Source of the DNA: Cunninghamia lanceolata | Lineage: Eukaryota; Streptophyta; Pinopsida; Cupressales; Cupressaceae | Assembly (NCBI GenBank): GCA_027924645.1 | Contig: BSBN01000809.1 | Span: 43,430,001-43,494,000 of the forward strand | Direction of reading: 5' to 3' | DNA: 64,000 nt | In this document: piece after piece, positions 20,953 through 33,284 of the stretch | Layout: each line of letters opens with the position of its first letter | Numbering within the stretch: the first letter of the stretch is position 1 | Program-made: the position numbers and the translations under genes | The notes under the pieces: model-generated | The model's database searches: none | The model's input: the letters and a program-made list of their open reading frames with translations, nothing else | What the model was told of the DNA's origin: nothing

Positions 20953-23093
20953 AAATTTGCAAACCCCTTCTTGGATTTGGAAAAAAATTTGAGCAAGAGT
21001 GGATTTAGAGTAGTCAAAATAGTCAGATTAGCCTTTTATTTGGCTTGATTTGAGCTTCATAGGCCAGATATGCAAGGGTTTCACTGGGTATGTTTTTTGG
21101 GATCTAGAGGGTACCTACATTTCTGGAGCGTTTTTAGCCCAAAGGGAACTTGCCATTGCATTTAGAGCACCCAAAAACCTTAAGATCAATTGTCAAATCA
21201 TCAAAATCAGCCTCTGGCTCATCTGGGGCAAATTGTTTTTGCCAGGCAAGCCGTACGACCTGCCCAACATGCAGTACAAGGTACTTTTTTTCAAGTAACA
21301 ATTTTTTCAAATTTTCTACAATTTTATTAAAAAAATCAAAATACAAAAAATTTGTAGTTTTTTTCAATGTAATGTTTGTTTTTTACAAGTAAAATTTAAA
21401 AAAAAAAGGGTTTTACCCCATACATAGGCCCGTACAGGGTACCTATGTAGGGTACCCTATTGCAAGCACTGCTACTTTGGGCTGCGGTCCTCTTTAATGG
21501 GGCCATGGACCCCTTCAATGGGGGTGCTCCCCTTCTTTTTAATTTTTTTAAATTAAAAAAAAAATCTCTTTTTTTTAATGTTTTTTTTAAATATAAAAAA
21601 ACAAAACAATGCAATTTTTTTATAGTTTTTTTTTTAATTAAAAAAAAAACTATTTTTATTATACTCCTATACCTGTATGCACCCAATCTTGGGATTTGTG
21701 CCACTTGGTGGCTTTTTTAACAGTACTTCTATTTTAGAGGTTTATTTGGCAATTTTTTCCAGTTAGCAGAGCTCTAAATTTGTCTGGGCCCCTCTATACT
21801 TGGTGAACCTCTAAATCATCTAGTGAGTCTCTATTTTTGCTAAGCCTCCAAAGTTAGCAATAGTTTTTCCAAATTTGGTGGAGATAGATTTTTTACCCCT
21901 CACCATTGGGTTTTTCTCTTTTACACCTGATTTTCAAATGGCGATAGCTTGGCCATATGGAGGTATTTTTTAGTGCAATTTTTTTTTTTATCTGGGGTAG
22001 AATTTTGTGCTCTTCATAGTGATATAGGTGGTTTTTAGTTATGACTTCTAGATTTTTTTTTTAAAATCAGTTTTCTTAGTCCTGTTGTTGTGTAGTTCTT
22101 GTTTGGGGAACTTTGTCGAGCCATATCTTATGCATCCAGACTCCTTTTTGGGTCCCATTTTCTTGAAAGTGCATGTTTTTTTGTGTACTTCATCGTGGTG
22201 CTATTGGTTTCCTCTATTTATATTAGATAATTGTATTTTTAGTATGTGGTCCTTTTTTAGACATTGTGAGCTTTCATTGTAAGCACTTCTCATATATAAA
22301 CGCACTGAAATAAAATGCCTCAAGATTGTACATGTATTCTTGAGATTTTGGACATCATTTTGTGCCTTATTGTACTCACACTATGATATAAAGTGTCATA
22401 GGGGGGTTGATGTTTGCCTTTTGTTTTGCCATCACACCTTTGTCATGCATGTGTGCCTTGGTTTGCACACCCTTTTGTTTGCTGGTACTTTCATGTTTAC
22501 ACATTCATATCTTCTTGTTTCTTCTACATGTACTTCTTGGTTTCACACAATTTTAGTGTACCTGTCATGGCTCTCCCTTGTCTACATTATGGGGGGTTTC
22601 TACTGTTGGTGCTAATGCTTCCTTGGTTATATGTTGGAGTGAATTATGTATCTAGTATTTTTTCTTATGTACTAGGCGGATGTAGTGGTACATTAGTGGT
22701 TGGTTACCCATGCATTTCGATGAGATGGAGCATTTACCATATGGACACTCTTGCATTCCTTTTGTGGAGATGACCTTCTGTTTTCACTTGATCAGTTCTT
22801 CAGACTTTTGGTACCTGTGCCACTTGTATCTTTGAGTTGGAATTCATGTAGATTCTAGTCTTCTTGATCCTGATCTTCATCTTGTTTTAGAGGAGGTTCT
22901 TCTTTCAGCACTATAGCAGTCAATCTTTGATTGTGTTTGCAGCTTCTTGATGCTTTAGTGGAGTTCTTCATGTTCATCTTCATTTTCCTATTCTTTTGGG
23001 ACATCCTTTGTGGAGGCTTCTTAGTCTCTCTCTCTCTCTCTTGTAGGGAGGTTTGTTCTCTCTTTTGGGGAGGAGTTTTTCCAATGTGGTTTT
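20953..23093 (+). other. Element A internal region, left part, no coding signal
   Basis: T-rich sequence with long T and A runs (21300-21720) and repeated GTAC-containing GTACC/CCGTAC blocks near 21250-21450. ORFs up to 119 codons exist but their products are Phe/Leu/Cys-rich and lack gag or pol motifs. A short (TC)n lies at 23025-23041. Confidence 0.6.
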
Positions 23094-24339
23094 TGTTGGA
23101 TTTAGGACAGACAACTGAGAGGGGGGGTGAATCAGTTGTTCAAAACTTGCTTTTAATTCAACCAGTCAAATCCTCTTTATTATTTAATAGCATATCAATT
23201 AATCACTAATGGAAGCATAAAGCATAAACACCAGAGCAGATACACATTAACACATGAGACACCAAGATTTTGATGTGAAAAACTTGGTTAAGGGAAAAGC
23301 CATGGGGTGATTAACCCAAGGATTATTCTCTATTAGAAGAATAAGAAAAATAGATTGCACATGCCAATTAGGGCTCACTGCTCGAGCTCACTACTCACAA
23401 GAGGCACACTGCCTACAAGAGACACACTATCTACAAAGTAACAAGTATTACAAACTTGAACTGGAGATTGACATCTTTACCATGTCTGGATCAGTTCCAT
23501 TTAAGCCCGAAAACCCCTACTCTGCCTTTCTCTCTTTCTCTATACCACACTCATTCACTTCAAGACACACTACAAAATGAATTCACAATCCCTTATTTAT
23601 ACAAGGCATCGACTTAGGAATAATCATCTAAGTCAGCAAACACCTATAAGATCATTTGCAAGATGTGTAATACATCCGGTCAGCCTGTCTTAGGGAGAAC
23701 ACCAATATCCATGGTTATTCTTCAAATGCAAACTCAAACTTCAATGCAGACTGCCAATAAGAATTGCACACGATCCAAAGATCACCAAAACATTTCCTAA
23801 GTCATCAAGAACATCTGCACTTTATCAGCTTACTGGAATTCTTCTCTTCTTCATCTGAAACTTCAAGAACACAGTCTGTCATCATTGTCATAATGAAAAA
23901 GGTACTTCTGGACCTCCAAATCATGAAAAAATCTAGTTGTCACTTCACACGGACTTCTTCAACACTCCCTCCAATCTGCAAAATGAGATAATGCAATTCC
24001 GGAGCTCACCAAACCAATCTGTGACACTCTGTCACCACTGAACATCTGTCGTAACCGGTTCTACTAGAGCAGCCATAACTTCTTTAGATCGTTATGCGGA
24101 CCTCTGAAAACTTGACAGGATCATTTCAAGACTCATATCTGCAAACCCTTTAAACTGCATCTTCTGATATTCATCTTATCTTTAACTTTTACCTTAATGT
24201 CATCACTGTTCTTCACTGCTCCTGATTGAGACTAATTTCCTCAATATCCTCAGCACACAGCTCATCCAATCCTTCTCATTAATGTAATATGAGTATGTTG
24301 ACATCAATGATAACACTAGTTATCCTCATACTTGCAACA
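23094..24339 (-). repeat. Element B 3' LTR
   Basis: Top strand starts TGTTGGATTTAGG and ends CTTGCAACA. Same length as the partner LTR at 28875-30120, with scattered substitutions, a few percent by eye. ORFs inside are non-coding. Confidence 0.92.
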
Positions 24340-24356
24340 ATCTCCCCCTTTTTCAT
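24340..24356 (-). promoter_or_regulatory. Element B polypurine tract
   Basis: Minus strand reads AAAAAGGGGGAGAT directly before the 3' LTR, matching the PPT of S1 (AAAAGGGGAGAT). Confidence 0.8.
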
Positions 24357-24658
24357 TGATGGCAACATAAGATGTGAAAAACCATCAAGACAAGAACTTC
24401 TCCTTTATGTCACAGCTCCCCTTATCAACAACAACTCTTCACATGTCTTCTCTTTCTTTACTGCTACCCTTTGATCAACCACTTGTTTTTCACATGTCTT
24501 CTCTCCCCCTTTGACATCAATAGCAAAGGGCTCATACTTGCAACTTTAACACATTAGAATCATACCAGCTGCTCCCCTTGAGTAGTACCTCCCCATCACC
24601 AATCTATATCACAAGATATGACTGTGATATCCATCAGACTAATGCACATCAATGCATC

Positions 24659-25420
24659 CTAGTTCATCACCGGAGGGGCAATGACCCCTAACTTCTCCCT
24701 TAGATACTCAAAAGAGTCCTTGGGAAGAGGTTTAGTAAAAATATCTATAATCTGATCCTTGGAGGGCACATACTCCAATCTAACTTCACCCTTGTTCACT
24801 TGCTCTCTCAGAAAGTGAAATTTGATAGATATATGTTTGGTCTTAGAATGTAACACCGGATTCTTAGAAATATTTATTGCACTTGAATTATCACAAAAAA
24901 TTGTGATAGGCTCCTCATATTCTACTTGAATATCTCTTAGCATCTGCTTCATCCACAAAAGTTGAGTGCAACTTCCTACTGCTACAATGTATTCTACTTC
25001 AGTTGTAGATAGGGATATTACTTCTTGTTTCTTTCTTAGCCAAGAAACCAACCTTTTTCCCAAAAAGAATGCTCCTCCACTTGTACTCTTCCTATCATCC
25101 ACATCTCCTACCCAATCTGCATCTGTATATGCATGAAGAGAAAAATCATGATCTCTAGGATACCATAGGCCATACTCAATTATTCCTTTTAAGTACCTAA
25201 ATTTTTTTTTGATTGCCATGACATGAGATTCTCTGGGATCAGCCTGAAATCTTGCCACAAGACCAACAACCTGCATTATATCTGGTCTAGTTTGAGTGAG
25301 ATACAATAATCCTCCAATCATTGATCTGTACTTTATCTGATCTGTCTTAGGAGAGTCATCATCTTTGCTCAACTTACATCCGGTTGCCATGGGAGTGTTC
25401 ATTGGCTTTGAATCTTCCAT
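24659..25420 (-). pseudogene. Element B RNase H domain and RT C-terminus
   Basis: 253 codons open. It begins in the RT connection (MEDSKPMNTPMATG, then YRSMIGGLLYLTQTRPDI), then shows the copia RNase H motifs AYTDADWVGDVDDRKSTSG, SLSTTEVEYI, FCDNSSAI and HSKTKHISIKFHFLRE, ending LGVIAPPVMN. It is in a different frame from the RT upstream; the shift falls near 25430 inside a KELL-RKFG context. Confidence 0.9.
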
Positions 25421-25429
25421 TCCAAATTT

Positions 25430-26334
25430 TCTAATAATTCTTTCACATATTTGGTCTGAGAGATAAAGATTCCTTTCTTGGTCTGAGTAATTTGCAAACC
25501 CAAGAAGAAATTTATTTCACCGAGCATTGACATTTCAAACTCACTTTTCATTTAATTTGCAAAGGTTTTACACATACTGTCTCTTCCTCCAAAGATGATA
25601 TCATCAACAAATACTTCAACAATCAAGATGTTTTCATGATCAATTTTGAAATATAGGTTACTGTCAGCAGTACCTTTGTTGAAACCAATCTTCAAAAGAT
25701 GTTTATCCAGCCTTTCATACCATGCTCTTGGAGCTTGCTTTAAACCATATAGTGCCTTCTTTAATTTGTAGACCATATCACCATGCTCAGATAATTGAAA
25801 TCCATCCGGTTGTTCAATGTACACCTCTTCTTCTAAGTCACCATTCAGGAAAGCAGATTTGACATCCATCTAATACACTTTAAAATCTTTGAAGGTAGCA
25901 AATGCAAGAAATAGTCTGACTGCTTCAATTCTTGCCACCAGAGCAAAGGTTTCCTCAAAATCAATTCCTTCTATCTGAGAGTAGCCTTTGCAGACTAATC
26001 TGGCTTTATTTCTGATTACTTCACCAACTTCATTTAGTTTGTTCCAGAAGACCCATTTGGTTCCAATCACATTCTTGTTTCTAGGTCTAGAAACAAGATC
26101 CCAAGTGTGATTTTTCTCAATTTGCATCAACTCTTCCTCCATTGCTTTGGTCCAATTTTCATCATTGTAGGCTTCATTTATTGTCTTAGGTTCAATCTTT
26201 GAAATCAAACAACATTCATCTGAATTTTGAGCAATTTTCCTTCTAGTTTGCACACCTTTGCTTTTGTCACCTATGATCTGGTCTTTAGAGTGGTTTAGTC
26301 TTGCATACCTTGGAACTTTTGGAGTTTCTTGCAC
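25430..26334 (-). pseudogene. Element B reverse transcriptase
   Basis: Copia RT across 26334-25870 ([30 protein letters not shown]) and 25869-25552 ([44 protein letters not shown] with the catalytic DD). A TAG at about 25870 replaces the Q that normally precedes MDVKSAF, and a TAA at 25552 follows TFAN. The frame is otherwise the same as INT. Confidence 0.9.
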
Positions 26335-26400
26335 TTATGTTTCTTGATTAGGCTCATTCAGACCTATCTCTTCTTCCTGATTTACTGGATCAGTCTGAAT

Positions 26401-27168
26401 CTAGCTTTCAAAAGAGGATTGAGCTCCTTGAACCAGAGAACCATTCTGATCATCTTCATCATATTCATAAAACCTTGAGGGCTTCTCAATTCCTTCATCA
26501 ACCTTTACATTTGTACTTTCTATCATCTTTCTTAGTCTCTTATTGTAACACCGGTATGCTTTGCTTTGAGTGGAGTAACCCAAGAAAATTCCTTCATCAC
26601 TTCTAGCATCAAACTTTCCTAGATCTTCATCTCTTTTAATGTAACATTTGCTACCAAATACTCTGAAATATCTCACAGTAGGAGTTATACCAAACCAAAG
26701 TACATAAGGAGTCTTATCGGTATTGCTTCTGATTTGAACTCGATTGAGAGTATAGACTACAGTGTTGACAACTTCTCTCCAAAACATCTGGGGAACATTT
26801 CCTTCCATCATCATTGTTTTGGATGCTTCTTGGATGGTTCGGTTCTTTCTCTCTACTACTCCATTTTGCTGTGGAGTCCTAGGAGCAGATAATTGTCTCT
26901 TTATACCATGCTTCTCACAAAAGTCTATGAATTCACCGGATGTGAATTCACCACCTCTATCAGACCTCAGACATTTTAGTTTTAATCTAGTTTGATTCTC
27001 TACCATAGCCTTGAAGATTTTGAACTTCTCAAGAGCTTCTGATTTCTCTTTTAGAAAGGTAACCCACATCATCTGGGAATGGTCATCAAGCAGTAACATG
27101 AAATATCTATCACCTTGCATACTCTTGATTCTTGTTGAACCACATAGATCAGTATGAATTAATTCCAA
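26401..27168 (-). pseudogene. Element B integrase core
   Basis: DDE integrase with HTDLCG (first D), RSDRGGEFTS (second D) and PQQNGVVERKNRT (E), followed by the copia C-terminal block FGSKCYIKRDE and GIFLGYSTQSKAYR. Nonsense codons at 26401 and about 27183 bracket this piece. Confidence 0.92.
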
Positions 27169-27183
27169 TAATCTAGTAGAGGA

Positions 27184-27825
27184 CTAATCCTTGCTTTTGA
27201 ATGAGACTCTGCTCTGTTTACCTAATTGACATTCTTTGCATAAACTATTTGTAGGTTTTACAAATTTTGGAAGATCTCTTACAGCCTGAGTATTGCTTAT
27301 CTTGATGATGTTATCAAAATTTACATGACACATCCTTCTATGCCATAACCAACTCTGATCAACTTGAACAAATAGATAAATTTTATTAGAACCAACTAGA
27401 TGGAAGATATTACCTTTTGTTTGAGTATCGGATGCAATCTCAATTCCGGAGCTTTCAAAGATCCTGCATCTTCCATTCTTGAACCAGAGATCATAACCTT
27501 TGTCCACCAATTGTCCAACACTAAGAAGATTGTGCTTTAATCCTTCAACATATAGTACATTACCAGTTTTATTCTTTCCATCAAGAGAAATAGTTCCCCT
27601 ACCTCTGATTCTACCAGTAGAATTATCACCAAACTTTACCATTCCTCCTTCATACCTTTCCAAATCTAAGAACTTGTTCTTGTCACCTGTCATATGGTGA
27701 GAGCATCCACTGTTAATAACCCAATCATCCTTTTCTTCAACTTGGGCAGCGAAATCTCTTTCTACAATCTTATGATTGACAGATTCAGAGGATATTGGAT
27801 CTTCTTCGTTGATGGCAATAAACAC
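27184..27825 (-). pseudogene. Element B protease and GAG-pre-integrase domain
   Basis: Protease motif reads WVINSGCSHHMTG: the usual catalytic Asp of DSG is Asn. GAG-pre-integrase follows with HRRMCH and CKECQLGKQSR, forming the HHCC zinc site. The D-to-N change needs one G-to-A transition (C-to-T on the other strand) and would disable the protease. Confidence 0.9.
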
Positions 27826-27879
27826 CCATTCATTTCCAGATTTATTTCCTATTTCTGATTCGTCATCTGTTACTCCTTC

Positions 27880-28817
27880 ATTATCATCTTCTTAATGAAC
27901 ATAATAACAATTCTTTTGGAACCTTTATCTGTTAGAATTTGACCTTGTAGATCTTTTCGGACATCTTGAAGCAAAATGACCAATCTTATTGCAGTTGAAA
28001 CACTTAAAGGGTAATTTTCCTTCATACTTACCAGATCCTCTTGGCAGTCTCTTTGCAATGAGGGCTTCAAGTTGAGTTGTTTCTGCTTCTTCCTCTTCCA
28101 TGTCTCTTCTTGCTTGATCATACCATGACAACTTCCTTGAAGAGTTTTCTCCCGGATCAAATCTTTGTTTACCTTTCACAAAGGCACTGGCTTTGAATGC
28201 AGATTCAGTTTTGTGGGGATCATCTCCAAACTTGGTCATTTCAAATGTATCCATTTTGCCAGCCAATTGGTCTCTTGTGACAGTTGTATGGGCTCTGAAT
28301 TCATCAATGGCAAAAACCTTGATTTTGTAGACAGCAGGAAGGGATCTGAGAATTTTGCCAACAATCTCATTTTCATCTAAAACTCCACCAGCATTCCTAA
28401 TTCCACACACTAGCTCATTCACTCTTGGCATAAAGGTGGTAATATTTTCATCATCTCTTATCTTCAGTCTTTCAAATTTACCTTTGAGACTCTGTAACCT
28501 TGCAATCTTAACATACTCATCTCCTTCATGCAGAAGTTCTAGTTTAATCTAGATCTCATAGGCAGTTGGTAGGTCAATACCATTTGAGAGCTCTGAGTCA
28601 GTTAATGCTCTTAGAAGAGCCTCTTTGGTCTGCAGATTGTTTTCAGCATCTATGATTTCATTCAGAGTTGTCGACCACCCTATGGAGGTACATATGCTTT
28701 TGTGACCATGGACCAGTACACCTTTCCCATATACTGCAAGTGACATTTCATGCGACCTTTCCAAAGAGAGAAGTTGGTTCCATCAAACATCAAACTATCC
28801 TTCTTGTATGATGACAT
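27880..28817 (-). pseudogene. Element B gag
   Basis: Starts at ATG 28817-28815 (MFDGTNFSLWKGRMKCH follows, typical of copia gag). It shifts frame near 28690 into the block 28764-28549, meets TAG at about 28549, and continues to the CCHC knuckle CFNCNKIGHFASRC at 28002-27961. Role: RNA binding and particle assembly. Confidence 0.85.
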
Positions 28818-28857
28818 CCTGGATCTCCTCAAGCGTTTAAGCTCCCTTTAGAGGAAC

Positions 28858-28874
28858 TTGGCTCTAATACCAAT
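28858..28874 (-). promoter_or_regulatory. Element B primer-binding site
   Basis: Minus strand reads ATTGGTATTAGAGCCAA directly after the 5' LTR end CCAACA. It is the tRNA-Met type site with one C-to-T difference from TGGTATCAGAGC. Confidence 0.85.
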
Positions 28875-30120
28875 TGTTGGATTCAGCACAGACAACTAAG
28901 AGGGGGGGTGAATCAGTTGTTCAAAACTTGCTTTTAATTCAACCAGTCAAATCCTCTTTGTTATTTAATAGCATATCAATTAATCACTCATGAAAGCATA
29001 AAGCATAAACATGAGAGCAGATACACATTAACACATGAGACACCAAGATTTTGATGTGAAAAACCCGGTTAAGGGAAAAACCACGGGGTGATTAACCCAA
29101 GGATTATTCTCTATTAGAAGAATAAGAAAAATAGATGGCACATGCCAATTAGGGCTCACTACCTGAGCTCACTGCTCACAAGAGGCACACTGCCTACAAG
29201 AGACACACTGTCTACAAAGTAACAAGTATTACAAACTTGAATTGGAGATTGACATCTTTACCATGCCTGGATCAGTTCTATTTAAGCCTAAAAACCCCTG
29301 CTCTACCTTTCATTCTTTTGCTATACCACACTCATTTGCTTCAAGACACACTACAAAATGAATTCACAATCCCTTATTTATACAAGGCATCGACTTAGGA
29401 ACAATCATCTAAGTTAGCAAACACCTATAAGATCATTCGCAAGACGTGTAATACATCCAGTCGGCCTGTCTTAGGAAGAACACCAATATCCATGGTTATT
29501 CTTCAAATGCAAACTCAAACATCAATGCAGACCACCAATAAGAATTGCACATGATCTAAAGATAACCAAAACCTTTCTTGAGTCATCAAGAACATCCGTA
29601 CTTTATCAGCTTACTGGAATTCTTCTCTTCTTCATCTGAAACTTCAAGAACACAGTCTGTCATCACTATCATAATGAAAAAGGTGCTTCTAGACCTCCAA
29701 ATCATGAAACAATCTAGTTGTCACTTCACACGGACTTCTTCAACACTCCCTCCAGTCCACATAATGAGATAATGCAATTCTGGAGCTCACCGGACCAATC
29801 TATGAGACTTTGTCACCACTGAACATCTGTCAGAACTAGTTCTACTAGAGCAGCCATAACTTCTTCAGATAGTTATGCGGACCTCTAAAAACTTGACTGG
29901 ATCATTTCAAGACTCATATCTACAAACCCTTAAACCGTATCTTCTGATATTCATCTTATCTTTTAACTTTTACCTTAATGTCATCACTATTCTTCACTGC
30001 TCCTGATTGAGACTAATTTCCTCAATATCCTTAGCACACAACTCATCCAATCCTTCTCATTAATGCAATATGAGTATGTTGACATCAATGACAACACTAG
30101 TTATCCTCATACTTGCAATA
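28875..30120 (-). repeat. Element B 5' LTR
   Basis: Top strand TGTTGGATTCAGC...CTTGCAATA, 1246 bp. The outer end is CAATA where the partner has CAACA, a single transition that breaks the terminal CA. Confidence 0.92.
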
Positions 30121-30125
30121 GTTTT

Positions 30126-30258
30126 CTCCCTTTCTTTATTTTGTGAGAGACTCTTTTGTATATGGGTACCTCATCAGGCCTAGTTGCTGAGACCAATCTT
30201 TGCTTTCATGCATTGGTCCTTAGTTTTTTTAGCCTCTCCCTAAGTTCATCTTGGGGGG
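30126..30258 (+). other. Element A internal region, right part, ending in PPT
   Basis: Resumes element A after B and its target duplicate. Ends with CTTGGGGGG immediately before TGTTAGAGTAATAGG, a likely polypurine tract. No coding signal. Confidence 0.65.
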
Positions 30259-30436
30259 TGTTAGAGTAATAGGTTCTTTACTTAATTTCATGTAACCCAA
30301 ACTTAGGAATCTCTCATTAGGGTTTTCTACCTTGCAAATATAAAAGTAAATACTTTCATGTAATTCATTAATACATTTCATTAATTGCATCCATTTTGTG
30401 CAAATTGCTCTCTTTTCCTTTTTCTCTTGTGGAAGG
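30259..30436 (+). repeat. Element A 3' LTR, first part
   Basis: Begins TGTTAGAGTAATAGG, as at 20374, and runs to CTTGTGGAAGG, where G is inserted. The continuation TTTCTTAGGTTTTGCA is found at 42563, exactly as in the uninterrupted 5' LTR at 20878-20895. Confidence 0.85.
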
Positions 30437-33129
30437 TGTTAGTGTTTATTCTGACTGGATGCTTCTTCCCAGTTATCCCCACAAGGTAGCCATCATTGAT
30501 TAAAAGGATTCTCAGGCCAGGGGCCAATAGTACAGAGATAGACTCTATAAATATCTCCTCTTCTTCTTTAGGCTTTGCAGAACCAAGGGGGGTATTCCCT
30601 ATTCAACATCTATGAAATGCATCTATGAATTAGCTGGGATGTTGACACAAAGCAGATAAATCCTCTCTTATGCAGACCAAAACTGTGAGATAAGTGCAAA
30701 GGGGCTAGCTTTGGGCCTATGTTCAGTTGTGAGACAGAGAATTTTGGTCCTAAAACTACTTCTAATGTCCTAAAAGTTTGTATTTGAAGTTTACGTTTGT
30801 TTTTGTATCTGGATGCAAGATTAGGACCTTGGGTGTAACCTTAATACAAGACCAGACTGGTGCCTATTCAGGGCTTGGAGTCAATAGATATATATATATG
30901 TGAATGTTTACCATAGACTTAAAACAATAATTAGATTTCAAGGGGGTTTTTGTAATGTCTCCCTTATAGACACTACCCAAAACTAAGTATTCAGTTATTT
31001 CTGCTTACAAACATCCTCACTGCAATATATTCTTCCCAACACTTAACCCAAAACATTTAATCTACTCATTGAGCAGAAGTAAAAGATCAAGCATTCAACA
31101 TAGCAAACCCATGTCCTAGAATCTCAAACACCCCTTAGCTATTTAGATTCAGAAGAAGAACACATTCAACTTGGAGACAAACAACAAAATATATGTGATG
31201 AAGCATTACTCATTTAAATCAACATGAAACTAATGAATTCTATGCATAATACATTCAACATACAGCTCATAAACTCACAAGGCACAAAACAGAGCCACCA
31301 ACAAAGTTGTATCTTATTACAGCACTAAAATTTGTCTAGTTTTCAACAACCACAAATGAGTAACACAGTCTGCCTTTTATAGCAAGGTTGTGCCCTCAGC
31401 AATTAATTATAGACCAAAATTCAAAAAATCTGCTAGATACAGTGCACCACAAAAATGGCACCCAAAAGATTAATGCAGCAGGCAGAAGGAGAGGCGAGGA
31501 GTAGTTGGACTCAAGCCCTGTGCCACCGTTTGGGGATTTTTCACTTAAAACTGGTAGGTGGCATGTCCATCATCAATCCATGCCTTTATAATTTTGCAAT
31601 CAATGGTCGACCTATCGGTGTCCTGCGGGAACGCAGTAAACCGCATGCTCTGGAAGCTTTCCTGCCAAGAATGCCACTACAGTCGTGAAGAAAACCCTGT
31701 ATTCAAACATAGCTGTCGATCTTTCTTTGCATCTCCCAAATCTACGCCTCAAATCAAACAAGGAAGTCATAGGCCAATGAGAATGTGCCATGTAGATGCT
31801 TCCTTGCCATCACTGACTTTTCCAGTGCTAACATTTTAACTTTTCTGCCCACTTTGCCATTCTCGCCATTATATATGCGAAAGCATATACAAATCATCCC
31901 ACATACAAGGCGGACCTCAAATATTATGAAGCACCGTCGGGTCTGGCTTATATCTCACCCTTTTGCATATCGCAATGTATATTTCAATCATATGAACATT
32001 TTAACATACAAGCCGCGGACCACAAATTTTACAAAACATTCTGAAATGTGAGTGAGTTCTGCCTTGTATCTCTCTCTTGTATCTCCATCTGGTATGTCGC
32101 ACAAACAAAAGAAAATATACAAGTCACGGATTTCAAAATCTGTCTACTACAACATACTATCCTCCCGCGTCCAGGCTTTGTAAAGTTTTTCCTTGTATAA
32201 TTGCTTTGTACATTGCATATACAAACGCGATATACAATCAAGCGAGCCCACCATTTGCATATATCACCTTGTACATTGCCGCTGATGCATCTATCTAATA
32301 TACATTCTACTTTGTATGCCAAACACATACAAACCCTTTTGTATGTCTGCGGGCCCCACCTCTCGTATCTCTTTCCTTTGCATGTGCATCAACCGTCAGG
32401 GAAACTGCTGCATGGATCACCAATGTAGATTGTTTTGCCGATGAAGCTTGCCACTGTAGTGAATGCATGTCAGGCCTTTGCATATTTGCAATGTACATTT
32501 CCAATGTATGTCGGACATACATTCACCCTTGTATCTATCTGATGTACATTCTGCTTTGCATATTTTCCCTACATGTTGTCAATGTATCTTTTGCTTGTAT
32601 GTTTCCCTTTATATCTAGTCGTTGCATGTCCAAACATACAACACAAATATACATGCAAACCCTCACATACAAGCAGGGAATATTCCCAAAATCTGCAATA
32701 GATTCCTCAATGCATATACAAACCCAATATGCATTTAAAATGGATACAATCATATTTTTTCACCTTTTGAAAGCCGATTGACATTTTTGGCCCACCAATG
32801 TACATTTGGACTTGTACATACAAAGACACATACATTCGACAAATTTCAACACTACATAGAGTGATTTTTAAACTTAGCATCTTTTCTTAAATGCAATGGG
32901 ATAAAGCAATAAAGCAATGCATAGGGACCGGTCAACAAATGAACGCAAAGGAATGAAAATATAACTTAAGCAACCAAGAACCCACTGCAGGAGGTCAACA
33001 ACAAAATAGAAGATACAACGTAGAAGGCCAAAGGGAAATAAAACCTAAGGTATCAAGGGTTTGGAAGAACACAAATATAAGCTTGCAGACCCAACTCAAA
33101 ACCCTAACCCTAGGTGGGCACCACCACTA
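30437..33129 (-). repeat. Element G 3' LTR
   Basis: Top strand starts TGTTAGTGTTTATTC and ends GGTGGGCACCACCACTA. Rich in GTATGT / ACATAC words and short CCCTAACCCTA near its end. Differs from the partner LTR by many substitutions and small indels (2693 versus 2708 bp). Its long ORFs are not conserved genes. Confidence 0.85.
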
Positions 33130-33284
33130 GCTCAAACTGGGGATGTGCAGGCGCAAGGCTACAGCGAGAACCAAACCACTCTGGGACAGACGAGACAAAA
33201 CACAAAACAAAAAACACTAGTGACTATACAAGGCATGTACAGACTATTCACACCTAATTTACAATGTGCACACAAGATTTTCAT

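Larger units (their letters stand above)
23094..30120 (-). mobile_element. Element B: Ty1/copia retrotransposon, complete structure, decayed
   Basis: Two LTRs of equal length (1246 bp), PBS, PPT and a gag-PR-INT-RT-RH order on the minus strand. GTTTT occurs at 23089-23093 and again at 30121-30125, a perfect 5-bp target duplication. Gag, PR, INT and RT mostly share one frame, as in single-ORF copia elements, broken by point nonsense codons and two frameshifts. LTR landmarks place it in the same family group as S1 and S2. It lies inside element A. Confidence 0.92.

Noticed and set aside
23094..30120. Two separate copia elements instead of one
   Set aside because: Equal LTR lengths, PBS and PPT in the right places and a perfect GTTTT duplication show a single insertion.
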